A stretch of DNA of 64,000 nt. It comes from Fibrobacterota bacterium (GTDB lineage Bacteria; Fibrobacterota; Fibrobacteria; UBA11236). The translations under genes and the position numbers were made by a program. This document shows, one piece after another, positions 26,832 to 35,687 of the stretch. Under the pieces are notes generated by a model, which was not told where the DNA came from, searched no databases, and saw only the letters and a list, made by a program, of their open reading frames with translations. How positions within the stretch are numbered: position 1 is the first letter of the stretch; the number at the start of each line of letters is the position of its first letter. The stretch is taken from NCBI GenBank assembly GCA_028287465.1, contig JAQBPO010000028.1, forward strand, positions 1-64,000, written 5' to 3'.

Positions 26832-28019
26832 TCAATCCTGGCTGGGGGCTTCCGCGTGGAACAGTTCGGTTTCGTCCGAAGGCGGACGGTTGACTTCCAT
26901 TTCCTTCGAAGGGCGGGCCCGCTTATCCACGCGATCGATGGATACGGGTTTGCCGGTGCGGGCGGATTCGTAGATGGCATTGATGACGCGCACGTCCGCC
27001 AGGCCTTCCAACCCGGAGGGTTCCGGATCCATTTCTTTGCGGATGCAATCCGAGAAATAGACGATCTCGCCGGCCACCTGATCCTTCTTGGCGAAGGTCT
27101 TGGTTTTCGTCTTGCCTTTGATGGTCGTTTCCAGGGTGGAAGGGAGAGCGTAGTCGTAGGCCTGATCCAGACAGACGCTCCCCTCGGTCCCCAATACCTC
27201 GAACCAGGAGGTATCGGCGGCCCCGAAGCAGGAAGTGAAGGTGGCCTGGCGATCCCCCGGGAAACGGAGGATGGCCGAGGTCATCTCATCGACTTCCTCG
27301 AAACGGGGATCGTCCTTCTTGCTCGAGCTCAAAGCGACGACCTCGAACGGTTCGTCCTGGAACAGGTATCGGGCCGCGTTGATGCAGTAGATGCCCAGAT
27401 CCGCGACCGATCCGCCGCCGCGTTCCCGCTTGACGCGGATATTGTCCTCCTTCACCTGCATGGAGAAGGCGCTGTTGAAGAAGCGCGGTTCGCCGATGCC
27501 GCCGGACTTCACGGCTTCGATGGCTTTCAGGTTGGCTTCGTCGATGTGCAACCGGTACGCGACCATCAGGCGGGCATGATGCTCGTTGGCGGCGCGGATC
27601 ATCTCTTCGCAATCCCGTTCCGTCACGGCCATGGGCTTTTCGCACAGGACATGGACGCCCGCCATGGAGGCGCGCACGGAGAATTCCTTGTGCATGTCGT
27701 TGGGCAGGGCGATGAACACGGCGTCGATCTCGCCGCTCGAAAGGAGTTCCTGGTAATTGTCGTAATCGTACGTATGCTTGATCTTGTATTTCCGGGCGAG
27801 CTTGGCGCGCTTTTCCGGATCGTCCGAGACCAGGGCCGTGAGTTCGCTGTTGGACGAGGCCTTGGCGAAAGCCGGCAGGATGGCCGATTGCGAGAAGTAC
27901 CCGAGGCCTACCACGGCATAGCGGATCTTCTTGGATTTGGCGGGGCCGCCCGGGGACGCTTTCGACCCGGAGGGCTTCCGGCCTCCGGGTTTCGGGGTGT
28001 TTTTCTTTGGGATAGGCAT
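26832..28019 (-). CDS. Gfo/Idh/MocA-family oxidoreductase
   Basis: An N-terminal Rossmann fold (IRYAVVGLGYFSQSAILPAF) follows a 30-residue Lys/Pro/Gly-rich extension. The family motif CEKPMA, with the conserved lysine, lies at about 127. The C-terminal alpha/beta domain contains RERGGGSVADLGIYCINAARYLF, typical of sugar dehydrogenases related to glucose-fructose oxidoreductase. It oxidises or reduces a sugar or inositol using NAD(P). The substrate is not evident from the neighbours. A GGAGGG ribosome site precedes the ATG. Confidence 0.9.
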   Translation of the reverse strand: MPIPKKNTPKPGGRKPSGSKASPGGPAKSKKIRYAVVGLGYFSQSAILPAFAKASSNSELTALVSDDPEKRAKLARKYKIKHTYDYDNYQELLSSGEIDAVFIALPNDMHKEFSVRASMAGVHVLCEKPMAVTERDCEEMIRAANEHHARLMVAYRLHIDEANLKAIEAVKSGGIGEPRFFNSAFSMQVKEDNIRVKRERGGGSVADLGIYCINAARYLFQDEPFEVVALSSSKKDDPRFEEVDEMTSAILRFPGDRQATFTSCFGAADTSWFEVLGTEGSVCLDQAYDYALPSTLETTIKGKTKTKTFAKKDQVAGEIVYFSDCIRKEMDPEPSGLEGLADVRVINAIYESARTGKPVSIDRVDKRARPSKEMEVNRPPSDETELFHAEAPSQD

Positions 28020-28038
28020 GGTATTCCCTCCAGGGTTC

Positions 28039-28069
28039 TCTATAGAAAAAACCTTTTGGGCCTTGTCGA
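28039..28069 (-). promoter_or_regulatory. Candidate promoter of the Gfo/Idh/MocA gene
   Basis: On the minus strand TCGACA (28069-28064) and TATAGA (28044-28039) are 19 nt apart. A CTTGT-CGAT-ACAAG palindrome (28062-28075) covers the -35 box and could bind a regulator. Confidence 0.35.
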
Positions 28070-28125
28070 TACAAGAAAGCCGCCCCGGCGAAGGGCGGAA
28101 TGCCCGTGAATGCGGGGTTTTCCGC

Positions 28126-28140
28126 GTTACAAACCGTTAC
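28126..28140 (+). promoter_or_regulatory. CpxR-box-like direct repeat upstream of the Spy-regulator-kinase operon
   Basis: GTTAC-N5-GTTAC has the 5-5-5 spacing of the CpxR/OmpR-type box (GTAAA-N5-GTAAA in E. coli). It lies about 86 nt upstream of the Spy-like lipoprotein gene, whose operon encodes an OmpR-type regulator. Autoregulation is the likely meaning. Confidence 0.45.
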
Positions 28141-28225
28141 ACCGCGCATACGGTAGGCTTACCTTGGCCCCGTATCTTCTTATCACGGCGCCGGAAAATC
28201 CTCCGGCCCGACAAAGGAGATGTAC

Positions 28226-28678
28226 ATGTTGGCACGTCGTTTTTTCCGCTTCGCCTTCCCGGTCCTGGCCATCACCGCCGGAGCCTTGTTCCTGGCGGGT
28301 TGCCGGGGCCGCCATTGCGGCTGGAACTCCAGCCCGGAGGCGAAGGCCGACCACATCGCCAAGCGAGTGGCCAAGGAGCTGAACCTGACCGCGGAACAGA
28401 AGTCCAAGCTGGACAAGATCAAGGCGGACATCCTGTCGCGCAAGGGCGATTTCCAGGCCGTGCACGCGGGCCTCAAGGAGACCCTGCTCGGGCAGATCCG
28501 CTCGCCTTCCGTGGATCAGGCCAAGTTGAACCAGGGCCTGGAGGATCGGGAAGCCAAGATCAAGGAGCTGCGGTCCTTCATGGTGGCCGAGTTCGCCGAG
28601 TTCCACGCCATGCTGGATTCCGCCCAACGGGAAAAGCTGGCTTCCCATCTGGAACGGATGGAACGGCATTGCCGGTGA
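28226..28678 (+). CDS. Spy/CpxP-like envelope stress lipoprotein
   Basis: A signal peptide ends in the lipobox LAGC. The mature part is helical with LTXXQ-type motifs (LNLTAEQKSKLDKIKADI and LDSAQREKLASHLERM), as in Spy and CpxP. Those proteins bind unfolded periplasmic proteins and, for CpxP, inhibit the sensor kinase. The GGAG site is 6 nt before the second ATG, so I start there. The response regulator and sensor kinase follow, giving the same gene set as E. coli cpxP-cpxR-cpxA. Confidence 0.8.
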   Translation: MLARRFFRFAFPVLAITAGALFLAGCRGRHCGWNSSPEAKADHIAKRVAKELNLTAEQKSKLDKIKADILSRKGDFQAVHAGLKETLLGQIRSPSVDQAKLNQGLEDREAKIKELRSFMVAEFAEFHAMLDSAQREKLASHLERMERHCR

Positions 28679-28721
28679 GCCGGACATGGCCTACCTTTCC
28701 CGTAATGGGGGAGGGTCGGCC

Positions 28722-29459
28722 GTGAAAACCGTATTGATACTCGACGACGACCGTAAGCTGGGCAAGCTCCTGACGGATTACCTCGCCAAGTTCGGGTTCA
28801 AGGGCGTGCCCGTGTTCCATCCCGACGAGGCGATCCGGTTCCTGCGCCGTGAGGTTCCCGATGTCGTCATCCTGGACGTGATGCTGCCCGGCAAGGACGG
28901 CTTCGAGATGTGCCGGGAGATCCGGCGGGATTACACCGTGCCCATCATCATGCTCACGGCCCGGGGCGAGGTTGCCGACCGGGTATTGGGCCTGGAGCTG
29001 GGCGCGGACGATTATCTTCCCAAGCCGTTCGAGCCGCGCGAACTGGTGGCGCGCATCCAATCCGTGCTGCGGCGCGGATCCGGATCGGTCGCGCCCGACA
29101 AGCTCCGCCATGGCGGCCTGGAATTGGATTTCCGCCGGCGCGAGGCCAACCTCGGGGGGAAGTCCGTGGACCTCACCGCCATGGAGTTCGAAGTGCTGGC
29201 CCTGTTCGCCCGCAGTCCGGGCAAGGTGATGGATCGGGATTACATCCTCGATCGCACCAAGGGAATGGAATGGGAGCCTTACAACCGTTCCATCGATGTG
29301 CTCATCAGCCGCCTGCGGCAGAAGCTCGGGGATGATCCGCGCAAACCGGCCTTCCTCAAGACCGTGCGCGGCGCCGGGTACATGTATATCGGGGATGAAG
29401 ACGAAGCGGAAGGCCAAGGAGCCGGCATGGAAGGGCAAGGCGATACGCATGCATCCTAG
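28722..29459 (+). CDS. OmpR/PhoB-family response regulator (CpxR-like)
   Basis: A receiver domain (VLILDDD, phosphoacceptor in VVILDVMLPGKDG at Asp52, signalling Thr in MLTARG, Lys in YLPKPF) is joined to a C-terminal winged helix (SVDLTAMEFEVLALFA ... SIDVLISRLRQKLG ... TVRGAGYMY). The start is a GTG preceded by GGGGAGGG; an ATG 12 codons upstream lacks a ribosome site. The end overlaps the kinase gene by 11 nt. It probably controls its own operon through the GTTAC repeat upstream. Confidence 0.92.
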   Translation: MKTVLILDDDRKLGKLLTDYLAKFGFKGVPVFHPDEAIRFLRREVPDVVILDVMLPGKDGFEMCREIRRDYTVPIIMLTARGEVADRVLGLELGADDYLPKPFEPRELVARIQSVLRRGSGSVAPDKLRHGGLELDFRRREANLGGKSVDLTAMEFEVLALFARSPGKVMDRDYILDRTKGMEWEPYNRSIDVLISRLRQKLGDDPRKPAFLKTVRGAGYMYIGDEDEAEGQGAGMEGQGDTHAS

Positions 29460-30846
29460 GTGGCACCGGCATTGGGCGGATCAGTGCGGGGACTCGACGG
29501 CCGGACCCGGGCGCCGGCGTTTCCGCCGTTCCCTGATGCTCAAGATGCTGCTGAACCTCCTCGCGACCGGTCTGCTCGTGAACGTGTGCGTGGGCGGCTT
29601 CTGGAGGATGTCCTTCTTCCGGCAAACCCATGCGGCCCTGGAGCGCAATGTGGGCCATTACGCGCATTTCCTGGCCGGCGAGATCGGTTCGCCGCCGGAT
29701 ACGGCCAAGGCCCTGGCCCTTGCGTCCCGGTACTCCCTGCGCATCACCTATCACGGTCCCGACGGGGATTGGGCGAGCGGCCCGGGTGCCGCCTTCCCCG
29801 AGCGGAACGGCCATGGCACGGGCAGCCACCTGGTCCCTGGGGATCCCGGCACCCGGACCGGTTGGAGCCGGCACCGGTTTTTCGTCCAGGTCGATCATGA
29901 GGGGGGCCGATTCACCTTCGCCACCGATCTCAGGGAGATGATGGACGGTCATGCCGGTTACCTGGCCCTGCTCATCCTGCTGGTATCGGGCGTACTCGCC
30001 TGCGCCTGGCTGGCCATCCGCCGCCTGCTTACCCCCTTGCGGGGCCTCACGGCCGCCGTCGAACGCATCCGCCGCGGCGAGCTCGGCCACCAGGTGCCCG
30101 TATGCACCCGGGACGAGCTCGGGGATCTGGCCCGGTCCTTCAACGCCATGTCCACGGGACTCCAGGAGATGGTGCGCTCCCGCGAGCAATTGCTCCTGGA
30201 CGTGAGCCATGAGCTCAGGTCGCCCTTGACCCGAATCAAGCTGGCCTTGGAGATGGGGCCGGAAGGCATGGCCAAGGAAAGCATCCGCGACGATGTCGGC
30301 GAGATGGAAGTGATGATTTCCGAGATCCTGGAGACCGCCCGCCTGGACAGCGCCAACGGCAAGCTGAACCTGGAGCCGGTGGACCTGGAAGACCTGGTGT
30401 CGGAAGCGGTGGCGGACGCGGACCTGCGCGCCCCCGGAGCCCGGCTGGTTGCCGGTGGAGGCGGATCCGCGGCGGGCCCGATGGTCAAGGCGGATCGCAT
30501 GCGCGTGCGCAAGGTGCTCGCCAACATCCTGGACAATGCGGTCAAGTTCTCGCAAGGGAAGGATGCTCCCGTGGAGGTCCGCATCGAGACCGGCACGGCG
30601 GGAGCCACCGTCCGCGTAAAGGACAAGGGCGTAGGCATCCCCGAGGACGAACTGCCCCGCCTCTTCGAGCCCTTCTACCGCGTGGATCGCTCCCGGTCCC
30701 GGGAAACGGGCGGGTACGGGCTGGGGCTCAGCCTTTGCCGGCGCATCATGGAAGCCCACGGGGGGAGCATTTCCATCTCCAGCCGGGTAGGCGAGGGCAC
30801 CGAGGTATCCCTCGTCTTCCCCTTCGATGCGCCCGTAGGCCCCTGA
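29449..30846 (+). CDS. Membrane sensor histidine kinase (CpxA-like)
   Basis: Two membrane helices (about 31-50 and 168-188) flank a periplasmic sensor domain. A HAMP region follows (RLLTPLRGLTAAVERIRRGELGHQV), then HisKA with DVSHELRSPL (His254), and a catalytic ATPase with NILDNAVKF, DKGVGIPEDE and GYGLGLSL. The catalytic residues are intact, so it should phosphorylate the adjacent regulator. The start is the ATG inside the end of that gene. The order Spy, regulator, kinase implies sensing of envelope damage. Confidence 0.92.
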   Translation: MHPRWHRHWADQCGDSTAGPGRRRFRRSLMLKMLLNLLATGLLVNVCVGGFWRMSFFRQTHAALERNVGHYAHFLAGEIGSPPDTAKALALASRYSLRITYHGPDGDWASGPGAAFPERNGHGTGSHLVPGDPGTRTGWSRHRFFVQVDHEGGRFTFATDLREMMDGHAGYLALLILLVSGVLACAWLAIRRLLTPLRGLTAAVERIRRGELGHQVPVCTRDELGDLARSFNAMSTGLQEMVRSREQLLLDVSHELRSPLTRIKLALEMGPEGMAKESIRDDVGEMEVMISEILETARLDSANGKLNLEPVDLEDLVSEAVADADLRAPGARLVAGGGGSAAGPMVKADRMRVRKVLANILDNAVKFSQGKDAPVEVRIETGTAGATVRVKDKGVGIPEDELPRLFEPFYRVDRSRSRETGGYGLGLSLCRRIMEAHGGSISISSRVGEGTEVSLVFPFDAPVGP

Positions 30847-30885
30847 TCCACCGGCTCCCCCAAACCCAAATTCCTTGAATCGCGG

Positions 30886-30914
30886 TTGACCGATGCTCCG
30901 GCGGGCCCTACAAT
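30886..30914 (+). promoter_or_regulatory. Sigma-70-type promoter of the HD-GYP-like gene
   Basis: TTGACC (30886-30891), exactly 17 nt, then TACAAT (30909-30914) lie 77 nt upstream of the start codon. This is the cleanest promoter in the window. Confidence 0.65.
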
Positions 30915-30990
30915 CGGATGGGGCGCCGCGCCTTCCGGTAAGAAGCCGGATCGCAGGCGCTTCCGCGGATGCAAGTCCGGCCGGGGAACC

Positions 30991-32175
30991 ATGGTCCAAT
31001 TGCCCATCGATGAAATCGTCCCGGGGATGGTCGTGGCCCGATCCGTCCTGGGCAGCAGCGCGGGCGTGCAGTTGGCCGCGGGATACACCCTGGACCAGCC
31101 GGTGATCGCCCGTTGCAAGAAGCAGGGGATGCGCACCATGTGGGTGCACCTGGAAGGCGAGAACATCCTTCCGGCGGGGAACGTCAACGATCAATTGGCC
31201 CTCCAGGCGCAACAGGCCTGGAAGGACAATATGAGCCTCCTCCAGAAGATCGGCGAGACCCAGGACTCCACCCTGGAGAACCTCACGAAATTCACCGCCG
31301 ACCCCGGCCGATTCAAGAACATCGTGGCGACCGAGCACATGAAATCCATCGTGGACCAGATCATCCGGTCCATCCTGGGCCAGGATCCCCTGATGGTGAA
31401 CCTGGCCTCCATGCGCACCAAGGACGGCTACCTGCACCAGCACGCCCTGGACGTGACCATCACCGCGACCATGATCGCCTCCCGCCTCAAATACGGGGTG
31501 GCGGATATCCAGGAGATGGCGCTGGGTTGCTTCCTGATGGACCTGGGCATGATCATCGTCCCCGAATCCATCTTCGAGAAGAAGGGCGCGCTCACCCTTT
31601 CGGAAACCCATATCATCGAAGAGCATCCCTCCGTCGGTTTCGCGATCCTGCGCGCCAACGAAGGGATCAACATCAATACCGCGCACGTGGCCTACCAGCA
31701 CCATGAGCGCTTGGACGGCCGGGGATTCCCGCGCAAGCTCAAGGCCGACGATTACCTGCCGTTGAAGACCCTGTCCAATTCCGGGGGCCATATCCACCGG
31801 TACGCCCAGATCGCCGCCGTCGCCGACATGTATATCACGGCCATCTCCCCGAGGCCGGGTTCGGGCGATCCATTGACTCCCCTGGAAGCCATGCGGCTTT
31901 TGATCGACGAGGCGGGCAAGGGGCTTAACTCCCATGTCGTGAACGCCCTCATCACCCTGATACCGGTTTTCCCCTCGGGCACCCGCATCGTGGTGGCGAA
32001 GGCGGCCAAGCCCCTGCTCATCGGGCATATCGGCATCGTCACCAAGGCCAACATCCAGGACAAGGAAAAGCCGGAAGTGGTCCTGGTGATGGACAAGTTC
32101 CGCCGGAAGATCAAGCCCATCCACCTGGATCTGACCCGGGAAAAGGGCATCGAAATCCAGTTCGCCCCCCTCTGA
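30991..32175 (+). CDS. HD-GYP-like protein with degenerate metal site
   Basis: The C-terminal half follows the HD-GYP order: His149/His151, then the HD position, EEHP (His212), HHE (237-239) and DGRGFP (242-247). At the HD position the sequence is LMDLGM instead of the usual LLHDIGK, so the first histidine of the HD pair is replaced by Met183. HD-GYP proteins normally hydrolyse cyclic di-GMP. This one may be inactive and serve as a receptor, or bind metal differently. A preceding domain (about 1-65) resembles the DUF3391-type N-terminus. It has its own promoter downstream of the stress operon. Confidence 0.8.
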   Translation: MVQLPIDEIVPGMVVARSVLGSSAGVQLAAGYTLDQPVIARCKKQGMRTMWVHLEGENILPAGNVNDQLALQAQQAWKDNMSLLQKIGETQDSTLENLTKFTADPGRFKNIVATEHMKSIVDQIIRSILGQDPLMVNLASMRTKDGYLHQHALDVTITATMIASRLKYGVADIQEMALGCFLMDLGMIIVPESIFEKKGALTLSETHIIEEHPSVGFAILRANEGININTAHVAYQHHERLDGRGFPRKLKADDYLPLKTLSNSGGHIHRYAQIAAVADMYITAISPRPGSGDPLTPLEAMRLLIDEAGKGLNSHVVNALITLIPVFPSGTRIVVAKAAKPLLIGHIGIVTKANIQDKEKPEVVLVMDKFRRKIKPIHLDLTREKGIEIQFAPL

Positions 32176-32215
32176 TCCCGGTGCGCCGGCGGGTCCCGGT
32201 TGCTAGTTTAATGGG

Positions 32216-32716
32216 ATGCCCAAATCCCGGATCCGCCTTTCCCCGGCCGCCCTATCCCTTGCCGCTGCCGTCCTTTGGTCCTGCGCGGCTCCCAATCCCT
32301 ACCGGCCCTTCGGCAACGGCATCGGCTATTCGGAGGTGGCCATCGCTCCCGGCCGTTTTGAGATAATGTTCCAAGGCCCCCAGGATCAGGATGAATTGAC
32401 GGCCAAGAAATACGCCATGGTACGCGCGGCGGAGATCGCCAAGCGCGAGAACTTCCCCTACTTCCGGATCGACCGCGCCAAGACCCGCGAAAAGGGGGAG
32501 CGCGAGACCGTCCGTGAAACCACCTATTCGGATCCCATGAACGGGTATCCCGGAAGGCCATGGCGCCGGCGCTACCGCTCGCGCGCCGTTACGCGCACGG
32601 AATGGCGCCCGGTGGCGAAAATCACCGTGACCCTGGATTCAACCGCTTGCGGCGATTGCCTCTCGACCGACAGCTCCCTCGCGGAGGCGGCGAGGACCGG
32701 GATCCTGGGGCGTTGA
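32216..32716 (+). CDS. CC0125/CC1285-family lipoprotein
   Basis: A signal peptide ends at the lipobox LWSC. The mature protein has the pattern GIGYSEVAIAPGRFEIMFQGPQ, then YAMVRAAEIAKRENFPYFRID, shared with small lipoproteins of the CC0125/CC1285 type in diverse diderms. An Arg-rich middle (RPWRRRYRSRAV) and a CGDCLS pair near the end are notable. The function of the family is unknown. The gene starts 40 nt after the HD-GYP-like gene. Confidence 0.75.
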   Translation: MPKSRIRLSPAALSLAAAVLWSCAAPNPYRPFGNGIGYSEVAIAPGRFEIMFQGPQDQDELTAKKYAMVRAAEIAKRENFPYFRIDRAKTREKGERETVRETTYSDPMNGYPGRPWRRRYRSRAVTRTEWRPVAKITVTLDSTACGDCLSTDSSLAEAARTGILGR

Positions 32717-32817
32717 TGCCCGTTCACGGCGCCGAGGAATCACGCCCGCAACGGAAGTAACCGCATCCCCAGGTTGATGCGGACCCGCGGGTCTTTTTCC
32801 CGCCTAACTTGGAATGC

Positions 32818-33684
32818 ATGTCCCGCCTCCGCTACCTGCTCTTCCCAGGGCTGCTGGTTCTCGCCCAAGCGGTCCCCCGATCGATGGCCGCTTCGGCTCC
32901 CGAGGCCCGCCTCCCGCCCGTCGGCTCCGCGGCCTGCGATGACGATTTCTCCGGTGCCGCCCTGGCCCCGGCCTGGTCCTTTCTCGACGCGGATGGGGAA
33001 CCCGGCGGCGCGGCGCGCCTCGTGGGCGGCAAACTCGAGCTGATCGGGCGCGGAAGCGACGCCTTCAAGGATGTGAACGAATTCGTGGGGGTGAAGCGCG
33101 CGGGCGTTCCGGGCGACTTCGATGTTTCCGTGAAGATCGAATCCCAGGCCGCCACCCATGGCTGGGCCCAGGCCGGCATCCTGGCGGCCAATGACGCGGC
33201 CGATCCGTCCAAGGGGGGATATGTCCTCGTGGATGCGACCCCGGCCAACGGATTCCACGCCTTCTTCGACGGGGCGGGGACCCAAGGGACCCTGGACACC
33301 CACGTGGACGTCGGGACTTCGGCCTACCCCGTTTGGCTCCGGCTGGCGCGAACGGGGCTCCGGTTCTCCGCCTGGTATCGGACCGGTTCCCTGGGCGGAT
33401 GGGTGCCCATCGCCGAGGGATTTTCGGCCCAAGGCACGGCCTCCGCGTCCCAACTCGCCTTGGTGAGCCTGAGCCATAACGATAGCGCGGACGGTAAGGC
33501 CGTATTCGACGATTTCCTCTGCCAAGGGAGCGCGGTCACCCTGGGCCCTGGCGCCGGTCCCGGCCGGTTGCGGACCGGCGCCCGTTCCGCTCCCGCTCCC
33601 GCTCCCGCCCTCCGGTACTTTTCCGTCCCGGAATTCGACGCCCGCGGCCGCTTCGTTTTGCCTGGAGACTTCGAAAAGCGTTGA
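32818..33684 (+). CDS. Secreted DUF1349-like concanavalin-fold protein
   Basis: A signal peptide (about residues 1-24) precedes a single jelly-roll domain of about 190 residues. It starts CDDDFSGAALAPAWSFLDADG and contains VKIESQAATHGWAQAGILAAND and VFDDFLCQG. This matches DUF1349/LamG-like concanavalin domains, which often bind carbohydrate. Two cysteines at the ends of the domain may pair. A proline/alanine-rich tail follows. The stop overlaps the next gene (TTGA), so both products are probably exported together. Confidence 0.7.
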   Translation: MSRLRYLLFPGLLVLAQAVPRSMAASAPEARLPPVGSAACDDDFSGAALAPAWSFLDADGEPGGAARLVGGKLELIGRGSDAFKDVNEFVGVKRAGVPGDFDVSVKIESQAATHGWAQAGILAANDAADPSKGGYVLVDATPANGFHAFFDGAGTQGTLDTHVDVGTSAYPVWLRLARTGLRFSAWYRTGSLGGWVPIAEGFSAQGTASASQLALVSLSHNDSADGKAVFDDFLCQGSAVTLGPGAGPGRLRTGARSAPAPAPALRYFSVPEFDARGRFVLPGDFEKR

Positions 33685-34175
33685 TTCAGGGTATGGCCCC
33701 GATTGCGGCCGCTGCCCGATTCCTGACCGCTTTCATCGCCCTCTCCCTCTGCGTGGAAGCGGCCTCCCGGGTTTCCGGCTCCCCCGAACGTAGCATGGAA
33801 GTTACTGCGACCGCGTACAACTCCGTGCCCGGCCAGACCGATTCGCTTCCGTTCCACGCCGCCTGGGGCGATACCCTGGTCCCCGGCAGGCGCGTCATCG
33901 CCGTCTCGCGAGACCTCATCCCGCTGGGGTTGGGGCAGGACGCGAGGGTCCGCATCGAAGGGCTTCCGGGGGAATACCGGGTGATGGACAAGATGGGCGG
34001 CCGATGGAGCCGCCGTATCGATCTCTATTTCGGCAGGGACGTGGAGGCCGCCCGGGAATGGGGCCGGCAGCGGGTCGTCATCCACTGGTTCGCGGCCGCG
34101 GATTCGGCGGTGGATCGGGTCGCGGATCGTCCGCCTTCCGCGGGCGCCCGGCATTCCGGGGATTCCTTGCGTTGA
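33681..34175 (+). CDS. 3D-domain secreted protein
   Basis: The region VTATAYNSVPGQTD ... AAWGDTLVPGRRVIAVSRDLIPLGLG ... YRVMDKMGGRWSRRIDLYFGRD is the 3D domain, named for its three aspartates. It is a DPBB fold found in lytic transglycosylases such as MltA and in YabE/YocH cell-wall proteins. A signal peptide lies before it. The frame starts at a TTG overlapping the previous stop; an ATG four codons later is an alternative. It probably acts on or binds peptidoglycan. Confidence 0.8.
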   Translation: MIQGMAPIAAAARFLTAFIALSLCVEAASRVSGSPERSMEVTATAYNSVPGQTDSLPFHAAWGDTLVPGRRVIAVSRDLIPLGLGQDARVRIEGLPGEYRVMDKMGGRWSRRIDLYFGRDVEAAREWGRQRVVIHWFAAADSAVDRVADRPPSAGARHSGDSLR

Positions 34176-34202
34176 TCCGGATCCGGCCCTTCGGGTCCGG
34201 TT

Positions 34203-35570
34203 TCAGGCGGCGTAGACGGTCTTGATGTTCACGAACTCCCGGATGCCGTACGCGGAAAGTTCCCGGCCGTAGCCGCTGTCCTTGACCCCGCCGAAGGGCA
34301 GGCGGGGATCCGACTGCACCAAGGCGTTGACGAAACAGTTCCCGGCCTCCAGCTCCGCGGACGCGATGCGTTCGCCCCGGGCCGGGTCGCGGGTGAAAAC
34401 CGCCGCCCCCAATCCGAAGCGGCTGTCATTGGCCACGCGAACCGCATCGGCCTCGTCCCGCACCGGGATGACGGCCGCGACCGGCCCGAACAATTCCTCT
34501 TCGTAGGCGGGCATGCCCGGCTTCACGTCCGTCAGGACCGTAGGCGGGTAGAAGGCCCCCGGGCCTTCCGGAATGCGTCCGCCGCAAAGCGGGCGCGCGC
34601 CCTTGGCGATGGAGCCGTCCACCTGGCGTTGCAGCTCGTCGCGGAGATCGCGGCGTGCCAGGGGTCCGAGCATGGTCTCTTCGCGCGCGGGATCCCCGGT
34701 CGTGAAGGCGGCCATGGCCTCCGTGAAAAGCTTTTCGAAGCGGGCCCGGACCGGCTCCACCACCAGGAAACGCTTGGCGGCGATGCAGCTCTGCCCGGAG
34801 TTGATGAGACGGCTCTTGGCGCAGATCGCCGCGGCGGATTCCAGGTCCGCGTCCTCCAGGATGAGGTAGGCGTCGCTGCCGCCGAGTTCCATGACGGATT
34901 TCTTGAGCAGGGAGCCCGCCTTGGCGGCGATGGACCTTCCGGCCTCCACGCTGCCCGTAAGGGTCACGGCCCGCACCCGCGCATCCTCCAGGATCCGGCC
35001 CACGCGGGATCCGGTAACGGGCAGGTTACGGAACAGGCCGGGAGGGAATCCCGCCCGCAGGAAGACGTCCTCTATGGCGGCGGCGCACCCTTGGACGTTC
35101 CCGGCATGCTTGAGCAGGCCCGCATTGCCCGCCATCAGGGCCGGGGCCGCGAAGCGGAACACCTGCCAGAAGGGGAAGTTCCAAGGCATCACGGCGAGCA
35201 CCACGCCCAGGGGATTGAAGGCGACGAAGCTGGATCGGGCTTCGGTTGCGACCGGTTCCGGCGCCAGGAAGGCCCGGGCATGTTCGGCGTAGTATTCGCA
35301 GCCCGCGGCGCATTTCCCGGCTTCGGCGCGGCCGTCGCGAACGGGCTTGCCCATTTCGTAGGCCATCAGGGACGCGAAGTGGGCCGCCTCCCCGCGCAGG
35401 ATGGCGGCGGCCTTGCGCATGAGGTCCGCGCGATGGGCGAAGTCCGTGCGGCGCCATTCCAGGAAGGCGCGGTGGCCTTCCTCGATCGCCTGCCGGATCG
35501 CGGCGTCTTCCATTTCAGGGTATTCGGCGAGGACGCGCCCGTCGGCGGGATTGATGGATACGAGGGCCAT
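34203..35570 (-). CDS. Aldehyde dehydrogenase, succinate-semialdehyde dehydrogenase type
   Basis: About 455 residues with the ALDH motifs MPWNFPFWQVFRF, the general base in VMELGGSDAY and the nucleophile in NSGQSCIAAKRF. The length and the sequence SINPADGRVLAEYP at the start fit the short NAD(P)-dependent succinate-semialdehyde dehydrogenases (Sad/GabD-like). It probably oxidises succinate semialdehyde to succinate. The start is the ATG before ALVSINPADG; a frame 24 codons longer has no homologous character. It is monocistronic and converges with the 3D-domain gene. Confidence 0.85.
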   Translation of the reverse strand: MALVSINPADGRVLAEYPEMEDAAIRQAIEEGHRAFLEWRRTDFAHRADLMRKAAAILRGEAAHFASLMAYEMGKPVRDGRAEAGKCAAGCEYYAEHARAFLAPEPVATEARSSFVAFNPLGVVLAVMPWNFPFWQVFRFAAPALMAGNAGLLKHAGNVQGCAAAIEDVFLRAGFPPGLFRNLPVTGSRVGRILEDARVRAVTLTGSVEAGRSIAAKAGSLLKKSVMELGGSDAYLILEDADLESAAAICAKSRLINSGQSCIAAKRFLVVEPVRARFEKLFTEAMAAFTTGDPAREETMLGPLARRDLRDELQRQVDGSIAKGARPLCGGRIPEGPGAFYPPTVLTDVKPGMPAYEEELFGPVAAVIPVRDEADAVRVANDSRFGLGAAVFTRDPARGERIASAELEAGNCFVNALVQSDPRLPFGGVKDSGYGRELSAYGIREFVNIKTVYAA

Positions 35571-35687
35571 GGGCCGAAGATATCTGTTTAACCGGGCGGA
35601 ATCAAGGAGGGGATTGGGAAGAGGGAGCGCCGGTCGCTGCATGGAACCGGGGCAAGCGCTTGGCGAGGGCGGCGGATCCGTGCGGGG

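Noticed and set aside
29356-32124. A 922-codon open frame antisense to the kinase and HD-GYP genes
   Set aside because: It crosses two real genes and an intergenic promoter, and has no recognisable domain.
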